This document shows, piece after piece, positions 55,530-64,000 of a DNA stretch of 64,000 nt (positions are counted from its first letter, which is position 1; each line of letters starts with the position of its first letter). The translations under genes and the position numbers were made by a program. The stretch comes from Marinobacter aromaticivorans. Its GTDB lineage: Bacteria; Pseudomonadota; Gammaproteobacteria; Pseudomonadales; Oleiphilaceae. The DNA lies in the NCBI RefSeq assembly GCF_002806975.1, contig NZ_NIHD01000004.1:186001-250000 (forward strand), written 5' to 3'. The notes beneath the pieces were generated by a model, which saw only the letters and a list, made by a program, of their open reading frames with translations, ran no database searches and was not told the DNA's origin.

Positions 55530-58500
55530 AATTCTACAACGAAGGCTGGTCATCCCTGAAGCACGGTGGCCTTCTGATATCAGCCAATAAGCTCACCGAA
55601 TATTTCCCGGAAAACCTGCCTGGGCTTAACCACTGGCAGGTAGAGCAATTGCGCCGCGCTGTAACTGCTTTTGATGGCACTAATGCCAGCCTGGGTGCGC
55701 TTCTGGATTACATGCTTCAGGATCTATCTGGCTTCCCAGCCGATCAGTGGCAGAAAGCCCAGGCTGTTGAAAGTCAGTGGAGTATCCGCAGCTTTACCGG
55801 TGCCCTTGTCAAACCCCGACGCATCTGGTGTGGGCCGAATGGCGAAGTTCTGCCTGTCTTTGTTCCGGAAGAGGGCGCTACCCGTCAATTTGGCGGCCGG
55901 CTCGGTGTAGGTCGGTCCAGAAAGCTCCTGAGTCGCGTAACAGAGTGGTTGCGTCGTCAACACCTTCCTTTTGCCCTGGTCACCAATGGGCGCCAATGGC
56001 GATTGGTTCATGCAGGCTCGGATTTTGAGTCGTGGTGCGAGTGGGATATTGAGTTCTGGTTCGAAGAAGGCGAGCCCTCGGCGCAGACGCTAGCCTGGCG
56101 CACGCTCATCAACCCGCAGAACTTTCTACGAGACGGTGGCCAGAGTGCTCGTCTTCATAAGGCGGTAAATGAATCTCGTAAGGGACAGGCCGAGCTGTCC
56201 GCGGTTCTTGGAGAACGGGTTCGCCAGTCGGTGGAGAACCTCATTTCCGCCTCACAAGCGACGATCGAAACGGCCAACCTTGATGAGACGGGTGTGGATT
56301 ACAACCATCTCTACGTGGCTGGTTCGCGCATTATCATGCGGTGCATAGTGACGCTGTTTGCAGAGGCCCGGCAGCTTCTGCCAGTCGATAATACCATCTA
56401 CCAGCAGGCATACAGCTTGGAAGGTCTGCGCCAGCAGCTGGATCGTCGGTCTGGTGGCCGCGGTAGTGACCGGCTCACACACGGCCGCAGTGCCTGGCCA
56501 AGGCTGATTGCCTTGTTCAACCTCATCTACCACGGGTCTGCGCATCAGGCGATTCCTGTACCTCACTATGGCGGAGCCCTCTTTGAGCCGGGCGATCCGG
56601 AAAGTGCTGACCCAATTTCAAAAGCCCTGGCCGTTCTGGAAAGCCAGGATAACCTGATCAGTGACCAGCAAGTGCTCACCCTCTTGCGATTGCTTACCCG
56701 GACCCGGGTGAAAATCCGTCAGGGAAATCGCAATACCTGGGTCGATGGACCGGTCAACTTCTCCGCACTATCTTCCGAGTACATCGGCATCTTGTACGAA
56801 GGGCTACTCGATTTTGAACTCAAGCGGGCCAAAACGGATGACCCGGTAATTTTCCTCGGCATCGGCAACCAGCCGGCCCTCGCACTCTCCCAGCTGGAAC
56901 AGATGGACGACAAAACCATCAAAAAGTTGTTCGAAGAGCTGAAGAGGAAAAGCGCCTCGACCGGAGATGATGAAAGCGAAGAGGAGCCAGAAACAGAGGT
57001 TGAGGATGAACCTGAAACCGAGGATGAGAACGAAGATCTGGCTGACGAAGCAGAGCAGACAACCGATGTGGATGAGGAGCCAGCCCTGACCGAGGATCAC
57101 CTCGAAAGAGCTCAGGAATGGCTGGAGAAAGCTGCAATCCTTGCCGGCGTGGTGAAAAAGCCCCGTGGCCGGGGTGGCAGACAAGGTGAAGGCTCCGACG
57201 AACTCAAGAAAGCCGCAAAGCAGCTCTGTGCCAAGATGATTGCTCCCGGGCAGTTCTACCTCGTGCGCTGGGGCGGCACCCGGAAAGGTGCGGGTACCTT
57301 CTACACTCGGCCGCAACTGGCAGCGCCCACCGTTCGCAGAACACTGCAACCCCTTGCCTACGAGGGTATAAGCTCGGCAATCAACTCAAGAACTGGCTTG
57401 GAGGAAGTAACGCACTGGGTGCCAAAACCACCCGAGGACATCCTTTCTCTTAAAGTTTGTGACCCAGCCATGGGTTCCGGTTCATTTCTGGTGGGTGCCC
57501 TCCGATATCTTACGGATGCGCTGGTTGAGTCTCTGTTCCATCACGAATATGTGAAACCAGCCGGGGAAGACAAAGAGGCTACGTTGGACGAAGAGCGGAT
57601 ATCCGCCTTGTTGAGCGATGAGCTGCTGAAGCTGAAACCTGGTCATGAAGGATTTGAAGAAGCCCTGCGCGCTCAGTTAAAGCGCCATGTGGTTGAACGG
57701 TGTCTCTACGGCGTGGATATTGACCCGCTGGCGGTGGAGCTGGGCCGGATGGCTTTATGGGTAGAGACCATGGACAGGGACCTGCCATTCGGGTTTCTGG
57801 ATCACAAACTCAAGGCCGGCAATGCCCTGGTCGGTGCCTGGTTCGACACCTATCGTGAATACCCCGCGATGGCGTGGCAGCGGGAAGGCGGTGATAAGGA
57901 TTACCAGAAAGGTAAGCCGGATAATCTGATCAACCACTACTATGTGAAGACCCACACTAGTGGCAAAAAGAAAGGTCAGCAGGAAACCAAAGGTGATGTC
58001 TTTACTGATGCGATTAAGGAACGCAGCAAGGCTGTGCCAGAGCAGCTAATCGCGATCATCAGTGGCCAGGTCGATATGGATGAACGACTACCGGCCGCCG
58101 ATGTCCATGACGAGCTCCTGAAGGTGTTCCGAAAACTGCACCGTCTGCCGGTGCATGAAAGTGACAAGCGGGCAGAACTTTATCGCGAACAGATTCTGAA
58201 GAATCCCCACTACCATGAACTCAAAGCGCGAATGGATCTTTGGTGTGCGCTTTGGTTTTGGCCAGGTGAGTCCATTGACTCAGCCCCGCTGCCTCAGGAT
58301 TTTCTTGCGCCGTCAACTGAGGCGCAATCTATTGCCCAACAGGTGGCCCAGATCAACCGCTTCTTCCATTGGGAGCTCGAATATCCGGACGTGTTCACGT
58401 CGAAAAAGTCGGGTTTTGACGCTGTACTTGGTAATCCTCCTTGGGAAACGATGCAACCTACGTCCAAAGAATTTTTTTCAAACTACGATCCACTCTACAG

Positions 58501-60571
58501 GGCGTATGGCAAGCAAGAGGCTTTGGCAAAACAGTTGGAGTATTTTCGAGCATCCCCAGAGCTAGAGCATACATGGATTGACTATGTTGCAGGCTTCAAG
58601 GCATTTGCCAATTGGATGAACAACGCAGGCGCTGCCTTTGGAGATAAGGTCACAGAAGATAATAAGGGTAAAAAGAAGCATGACCTGAATTTGGGTGGTG
58701 GCGGCCGGAACAGCTTTGATAACTCAGAGCAACTGCACAAACGCTGGCGCCAGCGCAGGAAAAAACACAAAGGTTTTGCTGATACATCTCACCCTTTTTC
58801 TCATCAAGGTTCTGGCAAGCCTTATCTGCAAAAAATGTTTCTGGAGCAAAGCTATGCAATTATGGGAGAGGCTGGTCGATTGGGGATGATCGTACCCAGC
58901 GGTCTTTACACCGATAAGGGAACAACAGACCTCAGAACCCTCTTCTTGGAACAGTGTGACTGGCAATGGTTGTTTGGATTTGAAAACCGGGAAAAGGTTT
59001 TTGATATCGATTCCAGATTCAAATTCTGTCCTATTGTAGTTCAAAAAGGGAAAGAAACCGCGGCAATTCGTGCTGCTTTCATGCATCGAAACGTGGATGA
59101 CTGGGAGCAGGCGGAAAACTATGTGCTGGCTTATCCCCGTGATCGAGTACTGGAATTTTCCCCTTATTCAAAATCGATTTTGGAGATTCGCAGCGACAAG
59201 GATCTGGAGGTCCTCAAGAAGATTTATGCCAATGGCGTATTGCTGGGTGATCAGAGTGAAGGTGGCTGGGGAATAAAATACCAGCAGGGCGACTTTAATA
59301 TGACCTCTGACTCCAAACTCTTCCCTGAGCGGCCCAAGTGGGAGGCAAAAGGATACCAGCCGGATGAGTACGGGCACTGGTTAAAAGGTTGTTGGGGAGA
59401 CTACTCAGGCCCTACAAACATTTTGGATCGTGAACCCCATCTCGTTCTATCGCGTGATGGCTCCAAGGCAATTCGTGTCGGTGATATCGAAGATGTTGCA
59501 TTGCCTTTATATGAAGGCAGGATGATTAATCAGTTCGACTTTAGTGAAAAAGGCTGGGTGAGTGGTAAGGGTCGTGGAGCTGTTTGGTCAAACATTGAAT
59601 GGTCGAAAAAAGTTATTGACCCACAGTATTTGATAAGTCAACGACAGGCCCAAGCTGAAGGCTTCGCTTTTGCTGAAAGATTGGCGTTTATGGATATTTG
59701 TAGCGCCACCAACTCCAGAACATTCTACGGTTGTGTTATCCCACCATTTCCTACCGGGCATTCGGTGCCAATCTTGAACTCGTCCCAAAGTCCACACCTG
59801 CTCAGCGGGGCGATGAACAGTTTTGCCGTTGATCACGCTCTTCGGTTAAGGGTTGGAGGATTGCATCTAACTTGGAACTATCTTGAAGAGTCACCTTGTT
59901 TGCCTGTTCAAGATGACAAGCTCGCACGAGCAATTGTTCAATTTGTTAAGCAGCTCAATAACGCTAATGAGGTATTTGCTCGTTCTTGGGAGCCTTCTAG
60001 TGAGCGCTCATGGAGAATGTATTGGGCTTTGACGGAACATGAAAGGCTGCGATCCCGCGTTATTCTGGATGCCCTAGTATTTAAGGCCTTTGGCTTCACT
60101 GTTTCTGATGTAACTCATCTGCTAGGCGCATGTGATCACCCTGTGGGAACTATGGCGGCAATCCCTTTTCTCAATCCGAAAGGTTTTTGGCGTGTCGACA
60201 AGAGTCTACCTCCAGAGGTGCGTCACACAGTTCTATCCCAAGTTGCATTCCGGGATCTTGATGAGCTTGGATTGGATGACTTTATTTCGCAGAACGATGG
60301 CGAAGGTTGGTTAATCCCTGAATCACTCCGCCTAGCGGACTACGGCCTCGGCCACGACGACCGCGCTCAAGAACACCAACCTGTTGCATCCCGTCTCGGC
60401 CCTCGATTCCACGAATGGCAGCTGGAAGAAGATGTTGAGCGCTCCTGGGAGGAGTGCGCTGCTCATGCTGAGCTGATCCGCCAGATTGTGCCCGAGCCGG
60501 AATCGGTTGATGAGGTGGCTGAAGAGCCCGCCGAAAATAAAGTTGGAAGCACGCAAGGAGCTTTATTCTGA
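55526..60571 (+). CDS. drmMI: DISARM DNA methyltransferase DrmMI
   Basis: Large adenine methyltransferase of class 1 DISARM. The 1,681 residues contain methylase motif I CDPAMGSGSFLVGALRYL (about 648) and motif IV VLGNPPWETM (about 970), an Eco57I-like N6-adenine layout. The N-terminal 450 residues have a restriction-like region (WEC-like segment around GADFESWCEWDIEFWFEEGE). An acidic stretch lies at about 477-521. The end overlaps the drmA start by 1 bp. Methylation of host sites would mark self DNA against the system's nuclease activity. Confidence 0.88.
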   Translation: MKFYNEGWSSLKHGGLLISANKLTEYFPENLPGLNHWQVEQLRRAVTAFDGTNASLGALLDYMLQDLSGFPADQWQKAQAVESQWSIRSFTGALVKPRRIWCGPNGEVLPVFVPEEGATRQFGGRLGVGRSRKLLSRVTEWLRRQHLPFALVTNGRQWRLVHAGSDFESWCEWDIEFWFEEGEPSAQTLAWRTLINPQNFLRDGGQSARLHKAVNESRKGQAELSAVLGERVRQSVENLISASQATIETANLDETGVDYNHLYVAGSRIIMRCIVTLFAEARQLLPVDNTIYQQAYSLEGLRQQLDRRSGGRGSDRLTHGRSAWPRLIALFNLIYHGSAHQAIPVPHYGGALFEPGDPESADPISKALAVLESQDNLISDQQVLTLLRLLTRTRVKIRQGNRNTWVDGPVNFSALSSEYIGILYEGLLDFELKRAKTDDPVIFLGIGNQPALALSQLEQMDDKTIKKLFEELKRKSASTGDDESEEEPETEVEDEPETEDENEDLADEAEQTTDVDEEPALTEDHLERAQEWLEKAAILAGVVKKPRGRGGRQGEGSDELKKAAKQLCAKMIAPGQFYLVRWGGTRKGAGTFYTRPQLAAPTVRRTLQPLAYEGISSAINSRTGLEEVTHWVPKPPEDILSLKVCDPAMGSGSFLVGALRYLTDALVESLFHHEYVKPAGEDKEATLDEERISALLSDELLKLKPGHEGFEEALRAQLKRHVVERCLYGVDIDPLAVELGRMALWVETMDRDLPFGFLDHKLKAGNALVGAWFDTYREYPAMAWQREGGDKDYQKGKPDNLINHYYVKTHTSGKKKGQQETKGDVFTDAIKERSKAVPEQLIAIISGQVDMDERLPAADVHDELLKVFRKLHRLPVHESDKRAELYREQILKNPHYHELKARMDLWCALWFWPGESIDSAPLPQDFLAPSTEAQSIAQQVAQINRFFHWELEYPDVFTSKKSGFDAVLGNPPWETMQPTSKEFFSNYDPLYRAYGKQEALAKQLEYFRASPELEHTWIDYVAGFKAFANWMNNAGAAFGDKVTEDNKGKKKHDLNLGGGGRNSFDNSEQLHKRWRQRRKKHKGFADTSHPFSHQGSGKPYLQKMFLEQSYAIMGEAGRLGMIVPSGLYTDKGTTDLRTLFLEQCDWQWLFGFENREKVFDIDSRFKFCPIVVQKGKETAAIRAAFMHRNVDDWEQAENYVLAYPRDRVLEFSPYSKSILEIRSDKDLEVLKKIYANGVLLGDQSEGGWGIKYQQGDFNMTSDSKLFPERPKWEAKGYQPDEYGHWLKGCWGDYSGPTNILDREPHLVLSRDGSKAIRVGDIEDVALPLYEGRMINQFDFSEKGWVSGKGRGAVWSNIEWSKKVIDPQYLISQRQAQAEGFAFAERLAFMDICSATNSRTFYGCVIPPFPTGHSVPILNSSQSPHLLSGAMNSFAVDHALRLRVGGLHLTWNYLEESPCLPVQDDKLARAIVQFVKQLNNANEVFARSWEPSSERSWRMYWALTEHERLRSRVILDALVFKAFGFTVSDVTHLLGACDHPVGTMAAIPFLNPKGFWRVDKSLPPEVRHTVLSQVAFRDLDELGLDDFISQNDGEGWLIPESLRLADYGLGHDDRAQEHQPVASRLGPRFHEWQLEEDVERSWEECAAHAELIRQIVPEPESVDEVAEEPAENKVGSTQGALF

Positions 60572-63500
60572 TGTTGAACCCCATCACCTACACGGAACAG
60601 GTCGTCAGCGACTTCTTGCGCTATCAGCTCAGCACCTATGCCTTTGCCGATGACAAGCTCTACCAACAGATGCGGGAGCTGCTCAACCTGGAGCAAACCC
60701 GCAGCACCCCGCTGCTCAAAGGGCCTTACATTTCGTTGTCTCGCACCTTTCAGCAGGGCGAAACACTGGAGCAGTTGGTGAAGGAGGGCGTGCTACACCC
60801 CCATATTCGCCAGCTATCTCCCTATCCATCGGCATACCTCCACCAGGAAAAGGCGTTCCGTGCGATTCATGCCGGTAAACCCACACTCGTCTCCACGGGC
60901 ACTGGTTCTGGCAAAACAGAAGCCTTTCTGATGCCCATCGTCTCTCGCTGCCTCCAACTGAGGGATGAAGGTGCCGAGGCTGGCGTAACGGCCGTTATCG
61001 TGTATCCCATGAACGCACTGGCAGAAGACCAGTTGCAAAGGATGCGCGAGTTATTAGCCGGTACCGGTGTCACCTTTGGTATGTATGTGGGCAAAACCCC
61101 TCAACAGGATTCGGATGTCAGTGGTGTTCGACTGCCGCCCGGTAGCTCTGCTGCGGATTATCAGAACAAACTGGACGAAGTCCGGGCCAAGAAGCAGGAC
61201 ATTGCAGTGCATCCGCCGGAGGAGCGAGTAAGCCGTGAGGCGATGCGCACTCAGGGAGAGCAGCCGCGGATTCTGCTGACCAACGTGAAACAGCTTGAGC
61301 TGCTGCTGACCCGCCAGCACGATCTTGAGTTGTTCGATAACGCCCGTTTGGAGTTCATGGTCTTCGATGAAGCGCACACTTTTACCGGTGCCAATGGTGC
61401 GGAGACGGCATGTTTGATTCGTCGCCTGCGCTCCTACTGCGGCAAGGATGAAAACAGTACCACTTGCGTTGCGACCTCAGCGACGATTGCCGACCCGATT
61501 CACGGCCAGGAAGCCGGGCGGGTATTTGCTAGCCGGTTCTTCGGCGTGGATGGAAGCTCGGTTGAATTGGTGGGTGAGACTTATGAGGCCGACATTTGGG
61601 GCGAGCCTCGTAAAGCTAGTGGACCCTTGGCGGGCGACCAGGCCGTCCAGCTTTCAAACTTGCTGGAGGTACTCGGTAGGGCCGATAGCCCGGATCCCTC
61701 AGAGGCTGACATACAGGCACTGCGGGTGTGGTTTCAGTCTGTCACTGGCAGCAGGCTTGCGGAAGGCAATTGGCGCGAAGCCTTGTATCAGTGGTTGAGC
61801 CATAACGAAGTGGTGTTCCAGATCGCAGAAGCCTTGCGTAAACCCCAGCGCCTAGTGGACTTGCTTCAAACACTCAGTGACACGCTGGGACGTCCGATCT
61901 CGGAGGAAGAGATTCTGATCTGGCTGGCACTGGGTGCCGCGTCCCGCAACGGCAGTCGTCCGTTATTGCGGCCAGTGGTTCATGGATTTGTGCGCGGCGT
62001 AGGCGGGGCCGTGGTGACATTCCCCGAACACAGCTCGGATGCGAAGCTATGGTTGTCCGCAGAGGATGCGCTGGACGACAACCCGGACATGGAGCGGTTC
62101 CCCATCTCTAGTTGCACCACCTGTGGCCAGCATTACTACGAGCATTCTCTGGAAGATTTCAATTTCACTAGCACGGCGCCAGGCGGTGGCACGGCTGAAG
62201 GCAATGCAAGGGTGTGGCGTGCAGTTGACCAGACGTTGGGTGGCGTTCGAGCGTTATCGCTGGATCATCAGGTAGGGTCGGAGGCTGACGAGGAGCCGGC
62301 GAAAACCGAAACCCTGTTCGTGTGCCGTTACTGTGGCACCACCCATGACCAGCAGCTGTCTGAATGTATTGGCTGTGGCCGGGACAAGGACTTCAAACCC
62401 TTGTTCTTCGTTCAGCAGAAAGAGGATAACCCTGGCAAGCTGACCCGTTGCGTATCCTGCGGCGCTCATGGCCGCCGATTTATCGGTACCTATCGGGAGC
62501 CGGCCCGCCCAGTTCGTGCAACGACGGTTTCGGATGTCCATGTTTTGGCCCAGAGCATGATTCACCGTGCCGAACGACGGCGCTTACTCGTGTTTGCCGA
62601 TAATCGGCAGGATGCTGCCTTCCAGGCGGGCTGGATGCAGGATCGTTCACGCCGCTACCGTTTGCGGGAGCTGATCTACAAGCGCTTGAGAGACGGTGAG
62701 ACTTCGGTAAGCGACCTAACCCTTTGGTTAGATCAGTTTCTGGATCAGGATGACGAGCTGTCCCGTGCATTGATTCCAGAGGTCTGGCGGGTAGAGCCTA
62801 AATCCCAGACCGGTGTCGCCCACAGCGAAGAGCGTAAATGGTTCCTGCGTGCGCAGGTACTTCGTGAGCTGGCGATGGGTGCGCGCCAGAGTACAGGCCT
62901 GGAACCCCTAGGCCGGGTGAAAGTGAAATACCATGGGCTGGATGAAGAGTTGCCCTTTGTACTCAAGTGGTCAAACCGGCTTGGCTGCAAGGCTGAGGAA
63001 TTGGTGAATGGCATTGCTTCACTGATTGATAACGCCCGTTCGCGCCGGATGATTTACGACCCGATCACCAAGATTTATTCCAAGTTCTGGTTGGATGGCG
63101 AGAAAGAGGTCTTGCGGGGCTACCTCCCGTCCATGAAAGGTGTGCCTGCAGCACTGGTCTTCCAGCGTGATGGGCAGCATGAGAAGAACCGCATCAACCA
63201 GTGGTACAGCAATTATGGCAGTGTACCGCAGCAAGCTGCCCAAGCCTGGGGTGTGCCAGCGGATGAGGTTGAGGACTTTCTCGCGGGTGTTTGGGGCCTT
63301 CTGCTCGATGATCTGGAAATATTCCGAAGTGTGCAGCTCAAGGGAGCCCGCGGCAAGAACCTGCCTGGTTGCCATGGCAGTGTGCAGGTCAATGTCGACC
63401 AGTTGACCTTGTATCCTGCCAAAGGCATGTATCGTTGCCAGACCTGTCGACGCCTTCACGCTCGACCCAATCCGTCTAATACCTGTATGGGCTGGCGGTG

Positions 63501-64000
63501 TAACGGTCGGTTGGAGTTCGAACCAGAAAACAAAGACAACTACGATCTGCTGTTGCTGGACCAGGAATTTGCAATGTTGCGGGCCAAGGAACACTCCGCG
63601 CAGATTCCGGGGCCAGAACGGGAGCGTATTGAAAATGCTTTTAAAGGCGATAACGAGCGAATCAATACCCTGGTATGTACTCCAACACTGGAAATGGGGG
63701 TAAACATTGGTGCCCTCGATGCGGTCTTGATGCGCAATGTGCCGCCACTGCCTGCTAACTACTGGCAGCGAGCTGGCCGGGCAGGGCGCCAATTCAGAAT
63801 GGCCTTGGATCTGACATACGCCCGTGCCACAAGCCATGACAGGGCTTACTTCAATGAGCCTCTGAAGTTACTTGAGGGCCAGGTAGAGCCGCCAAGCTTC
63901 AACCTGCGCAATCCGGTGATGGTTGCCAAACATGTGCATGCGACGGTTCTGACCACGTTATTCAAGCTGGTACGTGAAGGTGGCCTGTCTGCTGGCGATC
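60571..64000 (+). CDS. drmA: DISARM helicase DrmA (3' end outside window)
   Basis: Superfamily 2 helicase of DISARM. About 1,143 codons are visible and the frame is open at the right edge. It has Walker A VSTGTGSGKTEAFLMP (about 106), DEAH box VFDEAHTFTGAN (about 263), CVATSATIAD, four-cysteine zinc-binding clusters (CTTCGQHY, CRYCGTTHD, CIGCGRDK, CVSCGAHGRR), and motif VI NYWQRAGRAGRQ (about 1063). The frame starts at the ATG overlapping drmMI's TGA. drmB and drmC would be expected to follow beyond the edge. Confidence 0.87.
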   Translation, partial: MLNPITYTEQVVSDFLRYQLSTYAFADDKLYQQMRELLNLEQTRSTPLLKGPYISLSRTFQQGETLEQLVKEGVLHPHIRQLSPYPSAYLHQEKAFRAIHAGKPTLVSTGTGSGKTEAFLMPIVSRCLQLRDEGAEAGVTAVIVYPMNALAEDQLQRMRELLAGTGVTFGMYVGKTPQQDSDVSGVRLPPGSSAADYQNKLDEVRAKKQDIAVHPPEERVSREAMRTQGEQPRILLTNVKQLELLLTRQHDLELFDNARLEFMVFDEAHTFTGANGAETACLIRRLRSYCGKDENSTTCVATSATIADPIHGQEAGRVFASRFFGVDGSSVELVGETYEADIWGEPRKASGPLAGDQAVQLSNLLEVLGRADSPDPSEADIQALRVWFQSVTGSRLAEGNWREALYQWLSHNEVVFQIAEALRKPQRLVDLLQTLSDTLGRPISEEEILIWLALGAASRNGSRPLLRPVVHGFVRGVGGAVVTFPEHSSDAKLWLSAEDALDDNPDMERFPISSCTTCGQHYYEHSLEDFNFTSTAPGGGTAEGNARVWRAVDQTLGGVRALSLDHQVGSEADEEPAKTETLFVCRYCGTTHDQQLSECIGCGRDKDFKPLFFVQQKEDNPGKLTRCVSCGAHGRRFIGTYREPARPVRATTVSDVHVLAQSMIHRAERRRLLVFADNRQDAAFQAGWMQDRSRRYRLRELIYKRLRDGETSVSDLTLWLDQFLDQDDELSRALIPEVWRVEPKSQTGVAHSEERKWFLRAQVLRELAMGARQSTGLEPLGRVKVKYHGLDEELPFVLKWSNRLGCKAEELVNGIASLIDNARSRRMIYDPITKIYSKFWLDGEKEVLRGYLPSMKGVPAALVFQRDGQHEKNRINQWYSNYGSVPQQAAQAWGVPADEVEDFLAGVWGLLLDDLEIFRSVQLKGARGKNLPGCHGSVQVNVDQLTLYPAKGMYRCQTCRRLHARPNPSNTCMGWRCNGRLEFEPENKDNYDLLLLDQEFAMLRAKEHSAQIPGPERERIENAFKGDNERINTLVCTPTLEMGVNIGALDAVLMRNVPPLPANYWQRAGRAGRQFRMALDLTYARATSHDRAYFNEPLKLLEGQVEPPSFNLRNPVMVAKHVHATVLTTLFKLVREGGLSAGD

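Larger units (their letters stand above)
38082..64000. mobile_element. Integrase-led genomic island with defence cargo (right end outside window)
   Basis: Starts beside tRNA-Cys with an integrase gene reading toward the tRNA and an excisionase-like gene behind it, the usual layout of tRNA-targeting islands. Cargo includes orphan small genes, a WYL regulator, a JAMM-AAA-MraZ/OGFr gene set and a DISARM locus. Several genes (about 39.8-41.5 kb and 48.4-48.8 kb) are visibly richer in A and T than the chromosome to the left. The right boundary and second attachment site are not in the window, and the exact left attachment site is not proven. Confidence 0.7.

Noticed and set aside
63019-63837. Minus-strand 272-codon open frame in drmA
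   Set aside because: Shadow of drmA's helicase C-terminal domain.
38082-64000. CRISPR array or insertion sequence in the island
   Set aside because: I saw no regularly spaced direct repeats with unique spacers and no transposase-like frame.

Overview
The window is a chromosomal segment of a Gram-negative gammaproteobacterium. The order smc-zipA-ligA, the gacA/uvrY-uvrC-pgsA block, the flgA/flgM/flgN and cheV/cheR clusters and the protein sequences themselves suggest a marine, Marinobacter-like, polar-flagellate relative of the pseudomonads. That assignment is inference from gene content; no rRNA is present to confirm it.

The first 38 kb is housekeeping chromosome. Bases 1-4000 hold the 3' end of smc, then zipA and ligA. 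Next come a large predicted lipoprotein, a CBS-pair protein, mnmC, a secreted cyclophilin and an MshEN-like protein of unknown role. Bases 11.1-14.8 kb hold a flagellar/chemotaxis cluster: flgN, flgM and flgA on the minus strand, cheV and cheR on the plus strand, with a near-consensus sigma-28 promoter before flgM. From 14.8 to 23.6 kb lie transport and small-metabolism genes and tRNA-Ser(GGA), whose 3' end plus terminator is repeated 172 bp downstream. From 23.7 to 26.8 kb come gacA (TTG start), uvrC and pgsA. A four-gene MCE lipid-transport operon (26.7-30.4 kb) and a thiamine ABC importer, thiBPQ, behind a TPP riboswitch (30.4-33.9 kb) follow. An SbcD/SbcC-like nuclease-ATPase pair (34.0-37.8 kb) precedes tRNA-Gly(GCC) and tRNA-Cys(GCA).

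From about 38.1 kb to the right edge the window is a genomic island. It starts beside tRNA-Cys with a tyrosine integrase and an excisionase-like gene, and continues through AT-richer orphan genes. A WYL regulator then introduces the defence cargo. Two parts stand out. The first (43.9-48.8 kb) combines a JAMM/JAB metalloprotease-like protein, a double AAA+ ATPase, a protein joining a MraZ/AbrB-like region to an opioid-growth-factor-receptor (OGFr) region, a second MraZ-like protein and a small protein with a PD-(D/E)XK-like pattern. I do not recognise this set as a named system, and it is the best candidate here for something undescribed. The second (52.3 kb to the edge) is the left part of a class 1 DISARM anti-phage locus: drmD, drmMI and a truncated drmA. 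drmB and drmC would be expected just outside. Between them sit a cytosolic 5'-nucleotidase-like gene, several unknown small genes and a calcineurin-type phosphoesterase.
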